Positions 47,923-56,781 of a stretch of 64,000 bases of DNA are shown piece after piece. Every line of letters begins with the position of its first letter. Within the stretch, counting starts at the first letter, position 1. The notes under the pieces were generated by a model. It had not been told where the DNA came from and ran no database searches. It was given only the letters and a program-made list of their open reading frames with translations. Position numbers and translations under genes: made by a program. Source of the stretch: Amycolatopsis sp. NBC_00345 (GTDB lineage Bacteria; Actinomycetota; Actinomycetes; Mycobacteriales; Pseudonocardiaceae); NCBI RefSeq assembly GCF_036116635.1, contig NZ_CP107995.1, positions 8,680,001 to 8,744,000 on the forward strand, in the 5' to 3' direction.

Positions 47923-48906
47923 GTGCGCCTAGGGGTACTCGACGTCGGTTCCAATACCGTCCACTTGCTCGTGGTCGACGCCCACCGTGGCGCCCACCCG
48001 ACCCCGATGCATTCCGAAAAGTCCGTGCTGCGGCTGGCCGAGCAGATCACGCGGTCCGGGGACCTCGGCCGGACCGGGTCCGACGAGCTGGTCCGGGCCG
48101 TCGAATCGGCCAAGGGCGCGGCCCTGCGGCTGGGGTGCGAGGAGGTCATGGCCTTCGCGACCTCGGCCGTCCGTGAGGCGAAGAACTCGGCGAAAGTGCT
48201 GGCCAGGGTTGCCGACGAGACCGGCGTGGAGCTCAAAGTGCTCTCCGGCGTCGACGAGGCGCGGCTGACCTTCCTCGCCGTGCGCCGGTGGTTCGGCTGG
48301 TCGGCCGGGCAGCTGCTGGTGCTCGACATCGGCGGCGGCTCGCTGGAGATCGCGATGGGCCGGGACGAGGAACCGGTGCTCGCCGAATCCCTGCCGCTCG
48401 GCGCAGGACGGACCACCCGCACCCGCTTCCAGCACGACCCGCCCACCCGGTCCGAGGTGGTGGCGACGTCGGCGTGGCTGGAGGAGCAGCTCAGCGCGCT
48501 GGCCAAGAAGGTCGCCAAATGGGGTGAACCCGATCGGGTGGTGGCCACCTCGAAGACGTTCCGGTCGCTGGCCCGGCTGACCGGCGCCGCCCCCTCGGCG
48601 GCGGGACCCCGGGTGCGCCGTACCCTCACGGACACCGCATTGCGCCAGCTCATCGCCTTCATCTCACGGATGCCCTCGGCGGAACTGGCGCACCTCGAGG
48701 GTGTGAGCTCGAGCCGGTCGCACCAGCTGGTGGCCGGGGCGCTGGTGGCGCAGGCAGCCATGCGGGCACTTTCGCTCCAAGAACTCGAGATCTGCCCATG
48801 GGCGCTGCGAGAGGGTGTCATCCTGCGACGGCTGGACCATTCCAACGGCGCGGACGACACTGGGGCCGCCCTCACCGGCGTTTCGGCGAACGGGGAGGAC
48901 CGGTGA
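47923..48906 (+). CDS. Ppx/GppA-type exopolyphosphatase
   Basis: The 327-residue protein is an ASKHA-fold exopolyphosphatase/pppGppase. LGVLDVGSNTVHLLVVDA is phosphate-1, ATSAVREAKNS follows, and LLVLDIGGGSLEIAMG is phosphate-2. The C-terminal HD-like domain of E. coli Ppx is absent, as in mycobacterial Ppx1 (Rv0496). A link to the phosphate-sensing SenX3-RegX3 system is reasonable. The GTG at 47923 lies eight bases after TACGCT, possibly a leaderless -10. Its stop overlaps the small frame at 48903. Confidence 0.9.
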   Translation: MRLGVLDVGSNTVHLLVVDAHRGAHPTPMHSEKSVLRLAEQITRSGDLGRTGSDELVRAVESAKGAALRLGCEEVMAFATSAVREAKNSAKVLARVADETGVELKVLSGVDEARLTFLAVRRWFGWSAGQLLVLDIGGGSLEIAMGRDEEPVLAESLPLGAGRTTRTRFQHDPPTRSEVVATSAWLEEQLSALAKKVAKWGEPDRVVATSKTFRSLARLTGAAPSAAGPRVRRTLTDTALRQLIAFISRMPSAELAHLEGVSSSRSHQLVAGALVAQAAMRALSLQELEICPWALREGVILRRLDHSNGADDTGAALTGVSANGEDR

Positions 48907-49061
48907 CAGCAGCGGACTGGACTTCGTTGACGGACAACAGGCACGGTGAAGAGGTGACGGACATGTACAGCACGGTGGTCAGCGCGCGCGGCGCCGTCTG
49001 CGTCCAGTCGCAGGCACGTGTCACAGCCAACCCCGAGCGCGCTTTGGACAGCACGGTATGA
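48903..49061 (+). CDS. Possible 52-residue coupled small protein
   Basis: This frame starts with a GTG overlapping the Ppx stop (GTGA) and ends with a TGA overlapping the next ATG (ATGA), so it fits exactly between two genes. The peptide starts VTAADWTSLTDNRHGEEV and contains SARGAVCVQSQARVTANP. It has no recognised motif. Double 4-base overlap suggests real translation, perhaps as a coupling leader for the downstream protein, but codon bias is modest. Confidence 0.45.
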   Translation: MTAADWTSLTDNRHGEEVTDMYSTVVSARGAVCVQSQARVTANPERALDSTV

Positions 49062-50857
49062 CGGACCAGACCGGTAGCGACCAGCCCCAGAAGACCGTGG
49101 CCGAACTGCTCGCCCAGCACGGGCAGCAGGTCGACGGCGGGCGACGGCGCAGGCGCCGGGCCGCGGACGACGACGAAGCACCCGAGACGACGCCCCCGGC
49201 CGGCCCCCGCCGCGCCGCGAACGTCAGCGACACGGCGCCCCAGGCGATCATCGACCGGGTGGCCTCGGACGGGGGCACGCCGCCCCCGCCGTCGCGGGCG
49301 CCCGGCAGCCGCCGCCGTCCGGACGGCCCGCCGCCCTCGCCGCGCGCGGTCCCGCAGGAGTCGCAGCCGCTGCCGCGCCCCCAGGTGCCGCCCGGCCGGC
49401 CGGTGAACGGCCAGCAGGACTCCGGTTACGTGCGCCCCCCGGCGCCCCCGCAGGAGTCCGGCCAGTTCGTGCGCCCGCCCGCTCCGCCCCAGGAGTCGGG
49501 GCAGTTCGTACGTCCGCCGGCGCCGCCGCAGGAATCGGGCCAGTTCGCCCGTCCGCCCGCTCCGCCGCAGGAGTCGGGGCAGTTCGCCCGTCCGCCCGCT
49601 CCGCCGCAGGAGTCGGGGCAGTTCGTGCGCCCGCCGGCGCCGCCGCAGGAGTCGGGCCAGTTCGCCCGGCCCCCGCAGGAATCCGCGCAGCTGCCGGTGC
49701 CGCCGCGTGGCCGGGCGCCGCGCCAGCAGCCGCCGGGCCCGCCGCCCGCCGCGCCGCCGCAGGCCCCGCCCCTGTCCGCCGATGAGACCCGCGACCAGGT
49801 GCAGCCGGTCCGGCGCCGTCCCGGCCCGCCGCCGCCCGCGGCGCCGCCCGGGCCGCCGAACGGCTCGCTGACCGCGCGGCTCGACGGGCTCGACGGCACC
49901 CCGGACGCCGACATCCCCGAGCCGCCCGCCGGCCCGGGCGCGATGGCCAGCGGCGCCTTCCCCGCCGGCGCGCCCCAGCGTCCGCGACGGGCTCCGGCCC
50001 GCCGTCCGGCGCCGAAGCAGGAACCGCACACCGAGCAGTTCGACGCGGTGGCCGATCGGCTCGAGCCCGAGCCGCCCGCCGGCGCGCCCCAGGGACCCGG
50101 TCCGGCGCAGCCCGCCGGGCTGGCCGGCTGGCGCAAGCGCCGTCAGCAGGAACAGCTGGAGGACACCGAGATCGGCGTCATGCCGGTGGTCCCCGGCGAG
50201 GCCGGCGCGGACGACGACTACGCCGATGACGACTATGCCGACGACGGTTACCAGAACGACGGCTACCAGGACGAAGACGACGGCTACCCGGCCGCCGACA
50301 ACGGCTACCCGGCCGCCGACAACGGCTACGCGCCCGCCGAGGACTACGACGCCGGCCCGCCCACTTCGGGCTACCCGCCGCCGATGCCGTTCGCGCCCGG
50401 TCGCAAGGACGACCGCCAGCCGCTCGACGACGACCTGTCCGAGTACGAGCGCGAGTTCGAGCAGCCGGCCTACGCCGACGGCCCGGACTTCGAGCGTGAC
50501 GACTACGGCTACGAGCAGCCCGGCGAGTACGAAGACGACTACGACGACGAAGACGCCGCCGAGGCGCCCGCCGAGGAGCCGGCCCCGGAAGGTTCGCCGG
50601 GCAAGCAGTGGCTCACGCTGGCCGGCCAGCTCGCGCTGGGCGTGGTCGGCGGGGCCGGAGTCTGGCTCGGCTTCAACTGGCTGTGGGTCAACCTCGCGCC
50701 GGCCGCCCTCGTGGGGGCGCTGCTGGTGATCGTGGCGCTGGTCTGGATCGTGCGGAAGATCCGCCGTGCCGAGGACCTGCAGACCACGGTGCTGGCGTTG
50801 CTGGTCGGGCTGGTGGTGACGGTGTCGCCGGCTGCACTGCTGCTCGTCGCCCGATAA
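49058..50857 (+). CDS. Proline-rich repeat membrane protein (Rv0497 counterpart)
   Basis: This 599-residue protein starts with a conserved-looking MTDQTGSDQPQKTVAELLAQ segment and an Arg cluster. A Pro/Gln-rich disordered region with tandem 13-residue repeats follows, then an acidic Tyr/Asp-rich tract. Two C-terminal transmembrane helices sit near residues 530-550 and 575-597. It probably lies in the membrane with a long cytoplasmic disordered tail. Its position between Ppx and a TIM-barrel protein matches Rv0497. Function unknown. Confidence 0.8.
   Translation: MTDQTGSDQPQKTVAELLAQHGQQVDGGRRRRRRAADDDEAPETTPPAGPRRAANVSDTAPQAIIDRVASDGGTPPPPSRAPGSRRRPDGPPPSPRAVPQESQPLPRPQVPPGRPVNGQQDSGYVRPPAPPQESGQFVRPPAPPQESGQFVRPPAPPQESGQFARPPAPPQESGQFARPPAPPQESGQFVRPPAPPQESGQFARPPQESAQLPVPPRGRAPRQQPPGPPPAAPPQAPPLSADETRDQVQPVRRRPGPPPPAAPPGPPNGSLTARLDGLDGTPDADIPEPPAGPGAMASGAFPAGAPQRPRRAPARRPAPKQEPHTEQFDAVADRLEPEPPAGAPQGPGPAQPAGLAGWRKRRQQEQLEDTEIGVMPVVPGEAGADDDYADDDYADDGYQNDGYQDEDDGYPAADNGYPAADNGYAPAEDYDAGPPTSGYPPPMPFAPGRKDDRQPLDDDLSEYEREFEQPAYADGPDFERDDYGYEQPGEYEDDYDDEDAAEAPAEEPAPEGSPGKQWLTLAGQLALGVVGGAGVWLGFNWLWVNLAPAALVGALLVIVALVWIVRKIRRAEDLQTTVLALLVGLVVTVSPAALLLVAR
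49433..49666 (+). repeat. Six tandem 39-bp coding repeats
   Basis: Six in-frame copies of a 39-base unit encode RPPAPPQESGQF followed by V or A, with a truncated seventh unit RPPQESAQL. Copies differ mainly at third positions. The array is a likely site of copy-number variation between strains. Confidence 0.9.
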
Positions 50858-50937
50858 GCCGCCCGGTGACCTGAGGTCGGTCCCGGGGAACGGGAACGGT
50901 GCCGCCGGGGGAGTGCCGCCCCGGCGCACACGGCAGG

Positions 50938-51753
50938 ATGGGCGGCGTGAGCGCAGCCGAGAAACCCGTGCCGGTGGGGTTGAGCACCGCCTCGGTGTGG
51001 CCGTTGCGGGCCGGGGCGGGCTTCGAGCTCGCGGCCGACCTCGGGTACGACGGCGTCGAGGTGATGGTGTGGGCCGACCCGATCAGCCAGGACGTCGCGG
51101 CGGTGCGGCGGTGGTCGCGCCGGACCGGCGTGCCCGTGCTGTCCGTGCACTCCCCGTCGTTGCTGATCACCCAGCGGGTGTGGTCGCCGGACCCGGTGGT
51201 GCGGCTGCGGATGTCCGTGGACGCCGCCGTGGAACTCGGGGCGCGCACGGTGGTCGTGCACCCGCCGTTCCGGTGGCAGCGGCGTTATGGCGACGCGTTC
51301 GGCGACCTCGTGGACGAGCTGGAGGAGTCCAGCGGCGTCGAGATCGCCGTGGAGAACATGTTCAAGGTGCGCCCGCCCGGCGGCTCGAAGAACTCGCGCG
51401 TCTCGGCGTTCCGGCCCTCGATCGACCCGACCGACGTCGGTTTCCGGCACTACACACTTGATCTGTCCCACACTGCCGCCGCGGGGATGGACGCGTTGGA
51501 GCTCGCCGAGCGGATGGGCGAAGGGCTCACTCACGTCCACCTCGCCGACGGCACCGGGCTGCCCAAAGACGAGCACCTGATCCCCGGACACGGCGGGCAG
51601 CCGTGCGCGGAACTGGTGGAACGGCTGGTCAGCAACGGTTTCAGCGGCCAGATCGTGCTCGAGGTCAACACCCGGCACGCCGCCGGCTCGGCCGAACGGG
51701 CCCGCGCGCTCGCCGAAGCGCTGCTTTTTGCCCGTCTGCACCTTGGACAGTGA
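50938..51753 (+). CDS. Xylose-isomerase-like TIM-barrel protein (Rv0498 counterpart)
   Basis: The 271-residue protein belongs to the sugar phosphate isomerase/epimerase family: VGLSTASVWPLRAGAGFELA, LGYDGVEVMVWADP, VLSVHSPSLL, VVVHPPFRWQ, IAVENMFKV, HYTLDLSHTA, THVHLADGTG and IPGHGGQP. The Glu, Asp, His and Glu metal ligands appear conserved. The substrate is unknown. The ATG at 50938 was chosen; a GTG three codons later is possible. Confidence 0.87.
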   Translation: MGGVSAAEKPVPVGLSTASVWPLRAGAGFELAADLGYDGVEVMVWADPISQDVAAVRRWSRRTGVPVLSVHSPSLLITQRVWSPDPVVRLRMSVDAAVELGARTVVVHPPFRWQRRYGDAFGDLVDELEESSGVEIAVENMFKVRPPGGSKNSRVSAFRPSIDPTDVGFRHYTLDLSHTAAAGMDALELAERMGEGLTHVHLADGTGLPKDEHLIPGHGGQPCAELVERLVSNGFSGQIVLEVNTRHAAGSAERARALAEALLFARLHLGQ

Positions 51754-51925
51754 CCTGGTCGTCATCAAGATCGGCTGTACGGGCGGAGAACGGGCCTACA
51801 GCATGCTCGACCAGGCGGTGAACACGTAAAGTGCCGACCGTGAACTCGTTGCGATCGTTGAACTTCACCGCCGCCGGAACCGGTCGGCCAGGCCCTTCGC
51901 ACTGCACGGCAGTGGCCGGCCGTCG

Positions 51926-52756
51926 GTGAGCGCGGCCGACGACACCACGACCGCGTTCGAGGCCGCCACCGCGGTCCGCTCACTCGGCGACGGCACGTTC
52001 ACCGCGACGTTGCGCGCGGAATGGTCGATCGCCAGCCACCCGCACGGCGGCTTCCTCGTCGCGTTGCTCGCGAAGACCGCCACGGCCATCCTGCACGAGC
52101 GTGACGAGGCCACGGCGGAACCGCTTGTGGTGAGCGTCGAATTCCTGCACGCGCCCGCCTTGGGGCCTGTGCTGCTGCGTACCGAAGTCCGCAAGGTCGG
52201 CCGCCGCGCGACGGTTGTCGCCGTCCGGCTGGAACAGCGCGGGCGCAGCTGCGTGGAGGCGCGCGTGACCACCGGCCGGCTGCCGATGCGGCGCGCGGAG
52301 TGGTCCGACCTGCCGCAGATGCCCGCGGAGCCGCCGTCCGGCGCGCTGCAGCTGACGGCGGAGACGTCCGAGGGCCGGTTCAACCTGTCCAAGAGCTGCG
52401 AGGTCCGGATCGACCCGGCGACGGCGGGCTACCTGGCCGGGCGCGCGGGCGACCCGCCGCGGATGCGCCTGTGGGCCCGGCCGCGCCAGGGGGTCGTGGA
52501 CGTCTACTTCGCGCTGCTGGCCGGCGACATCAACCCGCCGGTGGTCGCGAACCTCGGCCGGCTGGGCTGGGCGCCGACGGTGCAGCTCACCGCGCTGGTG
52601 CGCACGCGCCCGGCGCCGGGCTGGCTGCGGGTGATCGTCGAGTCCCGTTCGGTGCACGAGGCCTGGTTCGACTCCGACGCGACGGTCGTCGACGCGCAGG
52701 GCCGGCTCGTCGCCCAGGTGCGCCAGCTGGCCCTCGCCCCGGCCCCGGGGCCCTGA
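51926..52756 (+). CDS. Double-hotdog acyl-CoA thioesterase-like protein (Rv0499 counterpart)
   Basis: This 276-residue protein has two hotdog halves: SIASHPHGGFLVALLAKTAT with VSVEFLHAPALGPVLLRTEV, and a C-terminal half with VANLGRLGWAPTVQLTALVR and VESRSVHEAWFDSDATVVDA. It resembles TesB-like thioesterases that hydrolyse acyl-CoA. It starts with a GTG at 51926 after a 172-base gap in which GTGAAC occurs twice and GGTGAAC once. Confidence 0.8.
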   Translation: MSAADDTTTAFEAATAVRSLGDGTFTATLRAEWSIASHPHGGFLVALLAKTATAILHERDEATAEPLVVSVEFLHAPALGPVLLRTEVRKVGRRATVVAVRLEQRGRSCVEARVTTGRLPMRRAEWSDLPQMPAEPPSGALQLTAETSEGRFNLSKSCEVRIDPATAGYLAGRAGDPPRMRLWARPRQGVVDVYFALLAGDINPPVVANLGRLGWAPTVQLTALVRTRPAPGWLRVIVESRSVHEAWFDSDATVVDAQGRLVAQVRQLALAPAPGP

Positions 52757-52780
52757 CCGCGGTTTGGCACGCTTGGCGCC

Positions 52781-53596
52781 ATGACTGTGATCGCGGTGCT
52801 GGGAGCCGGAAAGATCGGGGAAGCCCTGCTGTCGGGGCTGCTGCACGGGGGGCACGCGCCCGGGGACCTGCTCTTCATGGAGCGTTACCCGGCGCGGGCC
52901 GAGGAGCTGACGCAGCGGTACCCGGGGATGCGGTCGGTCACCGTCGCCGAAGCCGCCAAGCGCGCCGACATCCTGGTGGTCGCCGTCAAGCCGCAGGACA
53001 TCGACCCGGTGCTGGACGTGCTGGCGCCGCTGCTCGGGCCGTCCTCGCTGGTGGTCTCGCTGTGCGCGGGGCTGCCGACGTCGCTGTACGAGCGGCGGCT
53101 GGCCGAGGGCGTCCCGGTGGTCCGGGTCATGCCGAACACGCCGATGCTGGTCGGCGAGGCCATGAGCGCGATCTCCGCGGGCCGGCACGCGACGGCCGGG
53201 CACCTGGCCGCGGTGAAGGACCTGCTCTCGCACGTCGGCCAGGTCGTCGAGGTGCCCGAGGGCCAGCAGGACGCCGTCACGGCGCTGTCCGGCTCCGGCC
53301 CCGCGTACTTCTTCTTCCTGGTCGAGGCCATGATCGACGCCGGCATCCTGCTCGGCCTGCCGCGGGCACTGGCGGGCCAGCTGATCATCCAGTCGGCCGT
53401 CGGGGCGGCCAAGATGCTGGCCGAGTCGGACGAGCACCCGGCGCTGCTGCGCGAGGCCGTCACGTCCCCCGCCGGCACGACCATCAACGCCATCCGCGAG
53501 CTGGAGAAGCACGGCGTCCGCGCCGCCCTGCTCGACGCGATCGAAGCCGCCCGCGACCGGTCCCAGGAACTCGGCCGCGCCCACGACGAGCACTGA
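52781..53596 (+). CDS. proC: Pyrroline-5-carboxylate reductase
   Basis: The 271-residue enzyme makes the last step of proline synthesis. Its N-terminal Rossmann motif is VLGAGKIGEALLSGLL, with VVAVKPQDIDPVLD. The C-terminal helical domain has RVMPNTPMLVGEAMSAIS, ALSGSGPAYFFFLVEAMIDA and TSPAGTTINAIRELEKHG. Length and motifs match the family. Position matches Rv0500. Confidence 0.95.
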   Translation: MTVIAVLGAGKIGEALLSGLLHGGHAPGDLLFMERYPARAEELTQRYPGMRSVTVAEAAKRADILVVAVKPQDIDPVLDVLAPLLGPSSLVVSLCAGLPTSLYERRLAEGVPVVRVMPNTPMLVGEAMSAISAGRHATAGHLAAVKDLLSHVGQVVEVPEGQQDAVTALSGSGPAYFFFLVEAMIDAGILLGLPRALAGQLIIQSAVGAAKMLAESDEHPALLREAVTSPAGTTINAIRELEKHGVRAALLDAIEAARDRSQELGRAHDEH

Positions 53597-53770
53597 CCCC
53601 CGACTCGCCGAAACGGATTTATGGCACCTATCGCCCGAATGACCCAGCCGAGGTGCGCGTTACCGCCCTGGTGAGGGCCCATCCCGGTGACAGGCGTCGC
53701 ACTAGTCCCACCTGTCCCGCTACTCTCGTGAAGAGCACGTGCGTGTCGATACCACAGGTGGGGAAGCCTC

Positions 53771-54019
53771 GTGGCGCGACACGTGTCGAAGGACGCGGTG
53801 AACATGTCGCCTAACAAGAAGGAGGATTTGCCCGCAGTAGGGCAGGTCCAGTTTTTGACAGTCGCCGAGGTGGCCACGCTGATGCGGGTCTCGAAGATGA
53901 CCGTCTACCGCTTGGTGCACTCGGGTGAGCTGCCCGCCGTACGCGTCGGGAAGTCGTTCCGGGTGCCCGAGAAGGCAGTGCACGAGTATCTGCAGGGTGC
54001 CTACTTCGACGTGGGCTGA
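53771..54019 (+). CDS. BldC/excisionase-type MerR-like DNA-binding protein
   Basis: This 82-residue protein has the helix-turn-helix FLTVAEVATLMRVSKMTVYR followed by LVHSGELPAVRVGKSFRVPE, typical of BldC-like and excisionase-type proteins. It matches the Rv0500A position after proC. GGGGAAG six bases before the GTG at 53771 favours that start; the ATG at 53804 is an alternative. BldC-like proteins control development or morphology in Streptomyces. Confidence 0.88.
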   Translation: MARHVSKDAVNMSPNKKEDLPAVGQVQFLTVAEVATLMRVSKMTVYRLVHSGELPAVRVGKSFRVPEKAVHEYLQGAYFDVG

Positions 54020-54047
54020 TCGCGGGCTGATCGGTCGCCGGGCATTT

Positions 54048-54131
54048 GTTGCCAATCCGGCCAAAAGCAGGCGGTCATGTGGTGACCGCCGGGTGCGGCC
54101 GATTCGCCGTGGCTGTGGTCGGATTGGCAAC
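54048..54131. repeat. Nested inverted repeats upstream of bS22 gene
   Basis: Outer arms GTTGCCAATCCG (54048-54059) and CGGATTGGCAAC (54120-54131) are perfect complements. They enclose an inner pair, GCGGTCA (54071-54077) and TGACCGC (54083-54089). The structure ends 138 bp before the bS22 start. It may terminate the BldC-like transcript or form a leader structure. Confidence 0.65.
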
Positions 54132-54269
54132 GGCCGGCACCGCTCAGCCATGCCCGCCGACCGGCCCGCGTGAGCACGCGGGTAACCTGGTAAACCGCTC
54201 GTGCCTGTGCGCTCCACCCGTTGGACGCTGCGCCGGGCAGCGTGACCGACGACGACCTAAGGAGCGCCC

Positions 54270-54371
54270 ATGGGCTCTGTGATCAAGAAGCGCCGTAAGC
54301 GCATGTCGAAGAAGAAGCACCGCAAGTTGCTTCGCCGCACGCGAGTGCAGCGTCGTAAGGCCGGTAAGTGA
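54270..54371 (+). CDS. Ribosomal small-subunit protein bS22 (Rv0500B type)
   Basis: The 33-residue, highly basic peptide starts MGSVIKKRRKRMSKKKHRK and ends RTRVQRRKAGK. It is the short AURKAIP1/COX24-domain protein found in mycobacterial and other actinobacterial ribosomes near the decoding centre. AAGGAG lies seven bases before the ATG. A strong terminator follows at 54393. Such short genes are easily missed. Confidence 0.92.
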   Translation: MGSVIKKRRKRMSKKKHRKLLRRTRVQRRKAGK

Positions 54372-54392
54372 GCCTTACGCTCTACTGACTGT

Positions 54393-54423
54393 CGTGGCCC
54401 GTCCAGCTTCTGGACGGGCCACG
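54393..54423 (+). terminator. Intrinsic terminator after bS22
   Basis: CGTGGCCCGTCCAG (54393-54406) and its exact complement (54410-54423) form a 14-bp stem with a three-base loop, followed by TCCATTT. Confidence 0.88.
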
Positions 54424-54631
54424 TCCATTTGCTGGGTCTCTTCCCCCGTTCGAGTGAGGCGTGTGCCGCATTCCGGGCCTCCGGCGTTAATACCAGGTAA
54501 GACCTGGTCAGGGCACCCCTCATGGCCGGTAACATGGCCGGTGCGTCCGCGCGATGCTTCCAGTGAGTGCAGGTTCGCGCGCTCCGGGTGACCGCCCACC
54601 CCCACGCCCCAGCCGCCCTTCAGGGAGTCTC

Positions 54632-55678
54632 ATGCCGTCGAACATCGTGCTCGTCACCGGGGTCGCCGGCGACCTGGGCGGAAAGCTGCTCGCCCGGCTC
54701 GGCAACAACCCCGAGTTCGAGCGGGTGATCGGCGTCGACACCGCCCCTCCGTCGAAGTCCGTGCTGCAGCGCATGGGGCACGCCGAGTTCGTCCGCGCCG
54801 ACATCCGGAACCCGTTGATCGCCAAGGTGATCAGCACCGCCGAGGTGGACACGGTGGTGCACACCTCGTGCACCGCGCACCCGGCCGGGCCGAGCCGTCG
54901 CGCGGCGGTCAAGGAAGTCAACGTCATCGGCACCATGCGGCTGCTGGCCGCGTGCCAGCGCTCGCCGCTGGTGCGCAAGCTGGTGGTGAAGTCCACGGCC
55001 GCCGTCTACGGCGCCGGCGCGCGCTCGCAGGCCGTCTTCACCGAGGACTCGGAGCTGATCCCGGCGTCGTCCAGCGGTTACGCGAAGGACGCCGTGGAGA
55101 TGGAGGGGTATGTGCGCGGCCTGGCGCGGCGCCGTCCCGACATCACGGTCACGCTCTGCCGGTTCGCCAACATCATCGGCCCCGAAGTGGACACCGTGCT
55201 CTCGCGCTACTTCGCGCTGCCGGTGATCCCTACCGTCTTCGGCTACGACGCGCGGCTGCAGCTGCTGCACGCGTCGGACGCGTTGTCGGTGCTGGAGCAG
55301 TCGACGCTGGAGGACCATCCCGGCGTCTTCAACGTGGCGTCCGAGGGGGTGCTCACGCTGTCGCAGGCGATCCGCCGGGCGGGCCGGGTCGGGTTGCCCA
55401 TGCCGAGCGCCGTGGTGCCGTCCGTGGGGAAGGTGCTGCGCGGCGCCCGCGTGGTCGACTTCTCCGCCGACCAGGTCCGGCTGCTGAACTTCGGCCGGGT
55501 CGTGGACATCACGAAGCTCAAGAAGGAGTTCGGCTACACGCCGCGCTGGACCACGCGTGAGGCGTTCGACGACTACGTCGCGGGCCGTGGCCTGCGCCCG
55601 GTGCTCGACGGCGGCAGGCTCGCCGGGCTGGCCGGCAAGGTGCTCGTGGCCGCGGCGACCGGGCAGGCGGGCCGATGA
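54632..55678 (+). CDS. NAD-dependent epimerase/dehydratase (Rv0501 counterpart)
   Basis: This 348-residue extended short-chain dehydrogenase has the cofactor loop IVLVTGVAGDLGGKLLARLG. The active-site Ser/Thr lies in LVVKSTAAVYGAG and the usual YxxxK appears as SGYAKDAVEME. The start is the ATG at 54632 after CAGGGAG. Its stop overlaps the acyltransferase start (ATGA). The order matches galE2-Rv0502; the sugar substrate is unproven. Confidence 0.87.
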   Translation: MPSNIVLVTGVAGDLGGKLLARLGNNPEFERVIGVDTAPPSKSVLQRMGHAEFVRADIRNPLIAKVISTAEVDTVVHTSCTAHPAGPSRRAAVKEVNVIGTMRLLAACQRSPLVRKLVVKSTAAVYGAGARSQAVFTEDSELIPASSSGYAKDAVEMEGYVRGLARRRPDITVTLCRFANIIGPEVDTVLSRYFALPVIPTVFGYDARLQLLHASDALSVLEQSTLEDHPGVFNVASEGVLTLSQAIRRAGRVGLPMPSAVVPSVGKVLRGARVVDFSADQVRLLNFGRVVDITKLKKEFGYTPRWTTREAFDDYVAGRGLRPVLDGGRLAGLAGKVLVAAATGQAGR

Positions 55679-56709
55679 GCCGCGCGAGGGCCGAAAGTGA
55701 GGCGCACTCCGTGAACGGTGCCGAGGCACAGGTGATCCCCCTGCACGGTCCCGGCCGGGAGAAGCCGGTGGCCGGCGAGCCCGAGGCCACCCCGTCGGAC
55801 GCCGAGCGCCGCGCGGACGCGCCCGTGGTGGCGTTCCCCTCGGCGCCTTCGCCCGCCGCCGCGCCCGAGGAGCCGCTGCCGGAAGCCCTGCTGACGGCGT
55901 TGAAGTTCCTGCGCCACCGGCTGACCGGCGACTACTCCGTGGACGAGTTCGGCTTCGACGCCGAGCTGACCGAGACCCTCGTGCTGCCGCCGCTGCGCGC
56001 GCTGTACGAGAAGTGGTTCCGCGTCGACACGTACGGCGTCGAGAACCTGCCGAAGGCCGGCGGCGCGCTGCTGGTGTCGAACCACTCCGGCACGGTGCCG
56101 CTCGACGCGCTGATGACCGCCGTCGCCGTGCACGACGAGACGGGCGGGCGGCACCTGCGCGGCCTCGGCGCCGACCTGGTGTTCAAGCTGCCGCTGGTGG
56201 GCTCGTTCGCACGGAAGTCGGGCCAGACGCTGGCCTGCAACGCCGACGCCGAGCGCCTGCTGACCGGCGGCGAGCTGGTGGGCGTGTGGCCGGAGGGCTT
56301 CAAGGGCGTCGGCAAGCCGTTCTCCGCGCGCTACAAGCTGCAGCGCTTCGGCCGCGGCGGCTTCGTGTCCGCGGCGATGCGCGCCGGCGTGCCGATCATC
56401 CCGGTGTCGGTCGTCGGCGCGGAGGAGACCTACCCGAAGCTGGGCGACATCCGGCTCCTCGCGCGGGTGCTCGGGCTCCCGTACTTCCCGGTGACGCCAT
56501 TCTTCCCACTGCTGGGCCCGCTCGGCGCCGTCCCGCTGCCCACGAAGTGGAGCATCGAGTTCGGCGAGCCCATCCGCACCGACGAGTACGGCCCGGACGC
56601 CGTCGACGACCCGATGCTGGTCTTCACCGTCACCGACCAGGTGCGGGAGTCGATCCAGCAGACGTTGTACCGGCGGCTTTCCCAGCGCAAGAGCGTGTTC
56701 CGGGGCTGA
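55675..56709 (+). CDS. PlsC-type acyltransferase (Rv0502 counterpart)
   Basis: The 344-residue protein has a disordered N-terminal region of about 65 residues and an LPLAT domain. Its acyltransferase motif I NHSGTVPLDAL replaces the usual NHxxxxD pattern with the catalytic His and Asp kept. Motif III is VWPEGFKGVGK and motif IV is VPIIPVSVVGAEE. It is translationally coupled to the epimerase. A role in envelope or glycolipid acylation is plausible. Confidence 0.87.
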   Translation: MSRARAESEAHSVNGAEAQVIPLHGPGREKPVAGEPEATPSDAERRADAPVVAFPSAPSPAAAPEEPLPEALLTALKFLRHRLTGDYSVDEFGFDAELTETLVLPPLRALYEKWFRVDTYGVENLPKAGGALLVSNHSGTVPLDALMTAVAVHDETGGRHLRGLGADLVFKLPLVGSFARKSGQTLACNADAERLLTGGELVGVWPEGFKGVGKPFSARYKLQRFGRGGFVSAAMRAGVPIIPVSVVGAEETYPKLGDIRLLARVLGLPYFPVTPFFPLLGPLGAVPLPTKWSIEFGEPIRTDEYGPDAVDDPMLVFTVTDQVRESIQQTLYRRLSQRKSVFRG

Positions 56710-56781
56710 GTAGAACTGCGCACCGGTCGTCGGGTAGTCCTCCGGACGTGCAATGGAGGCCCGCCGGGCACAGTCAAGTTT

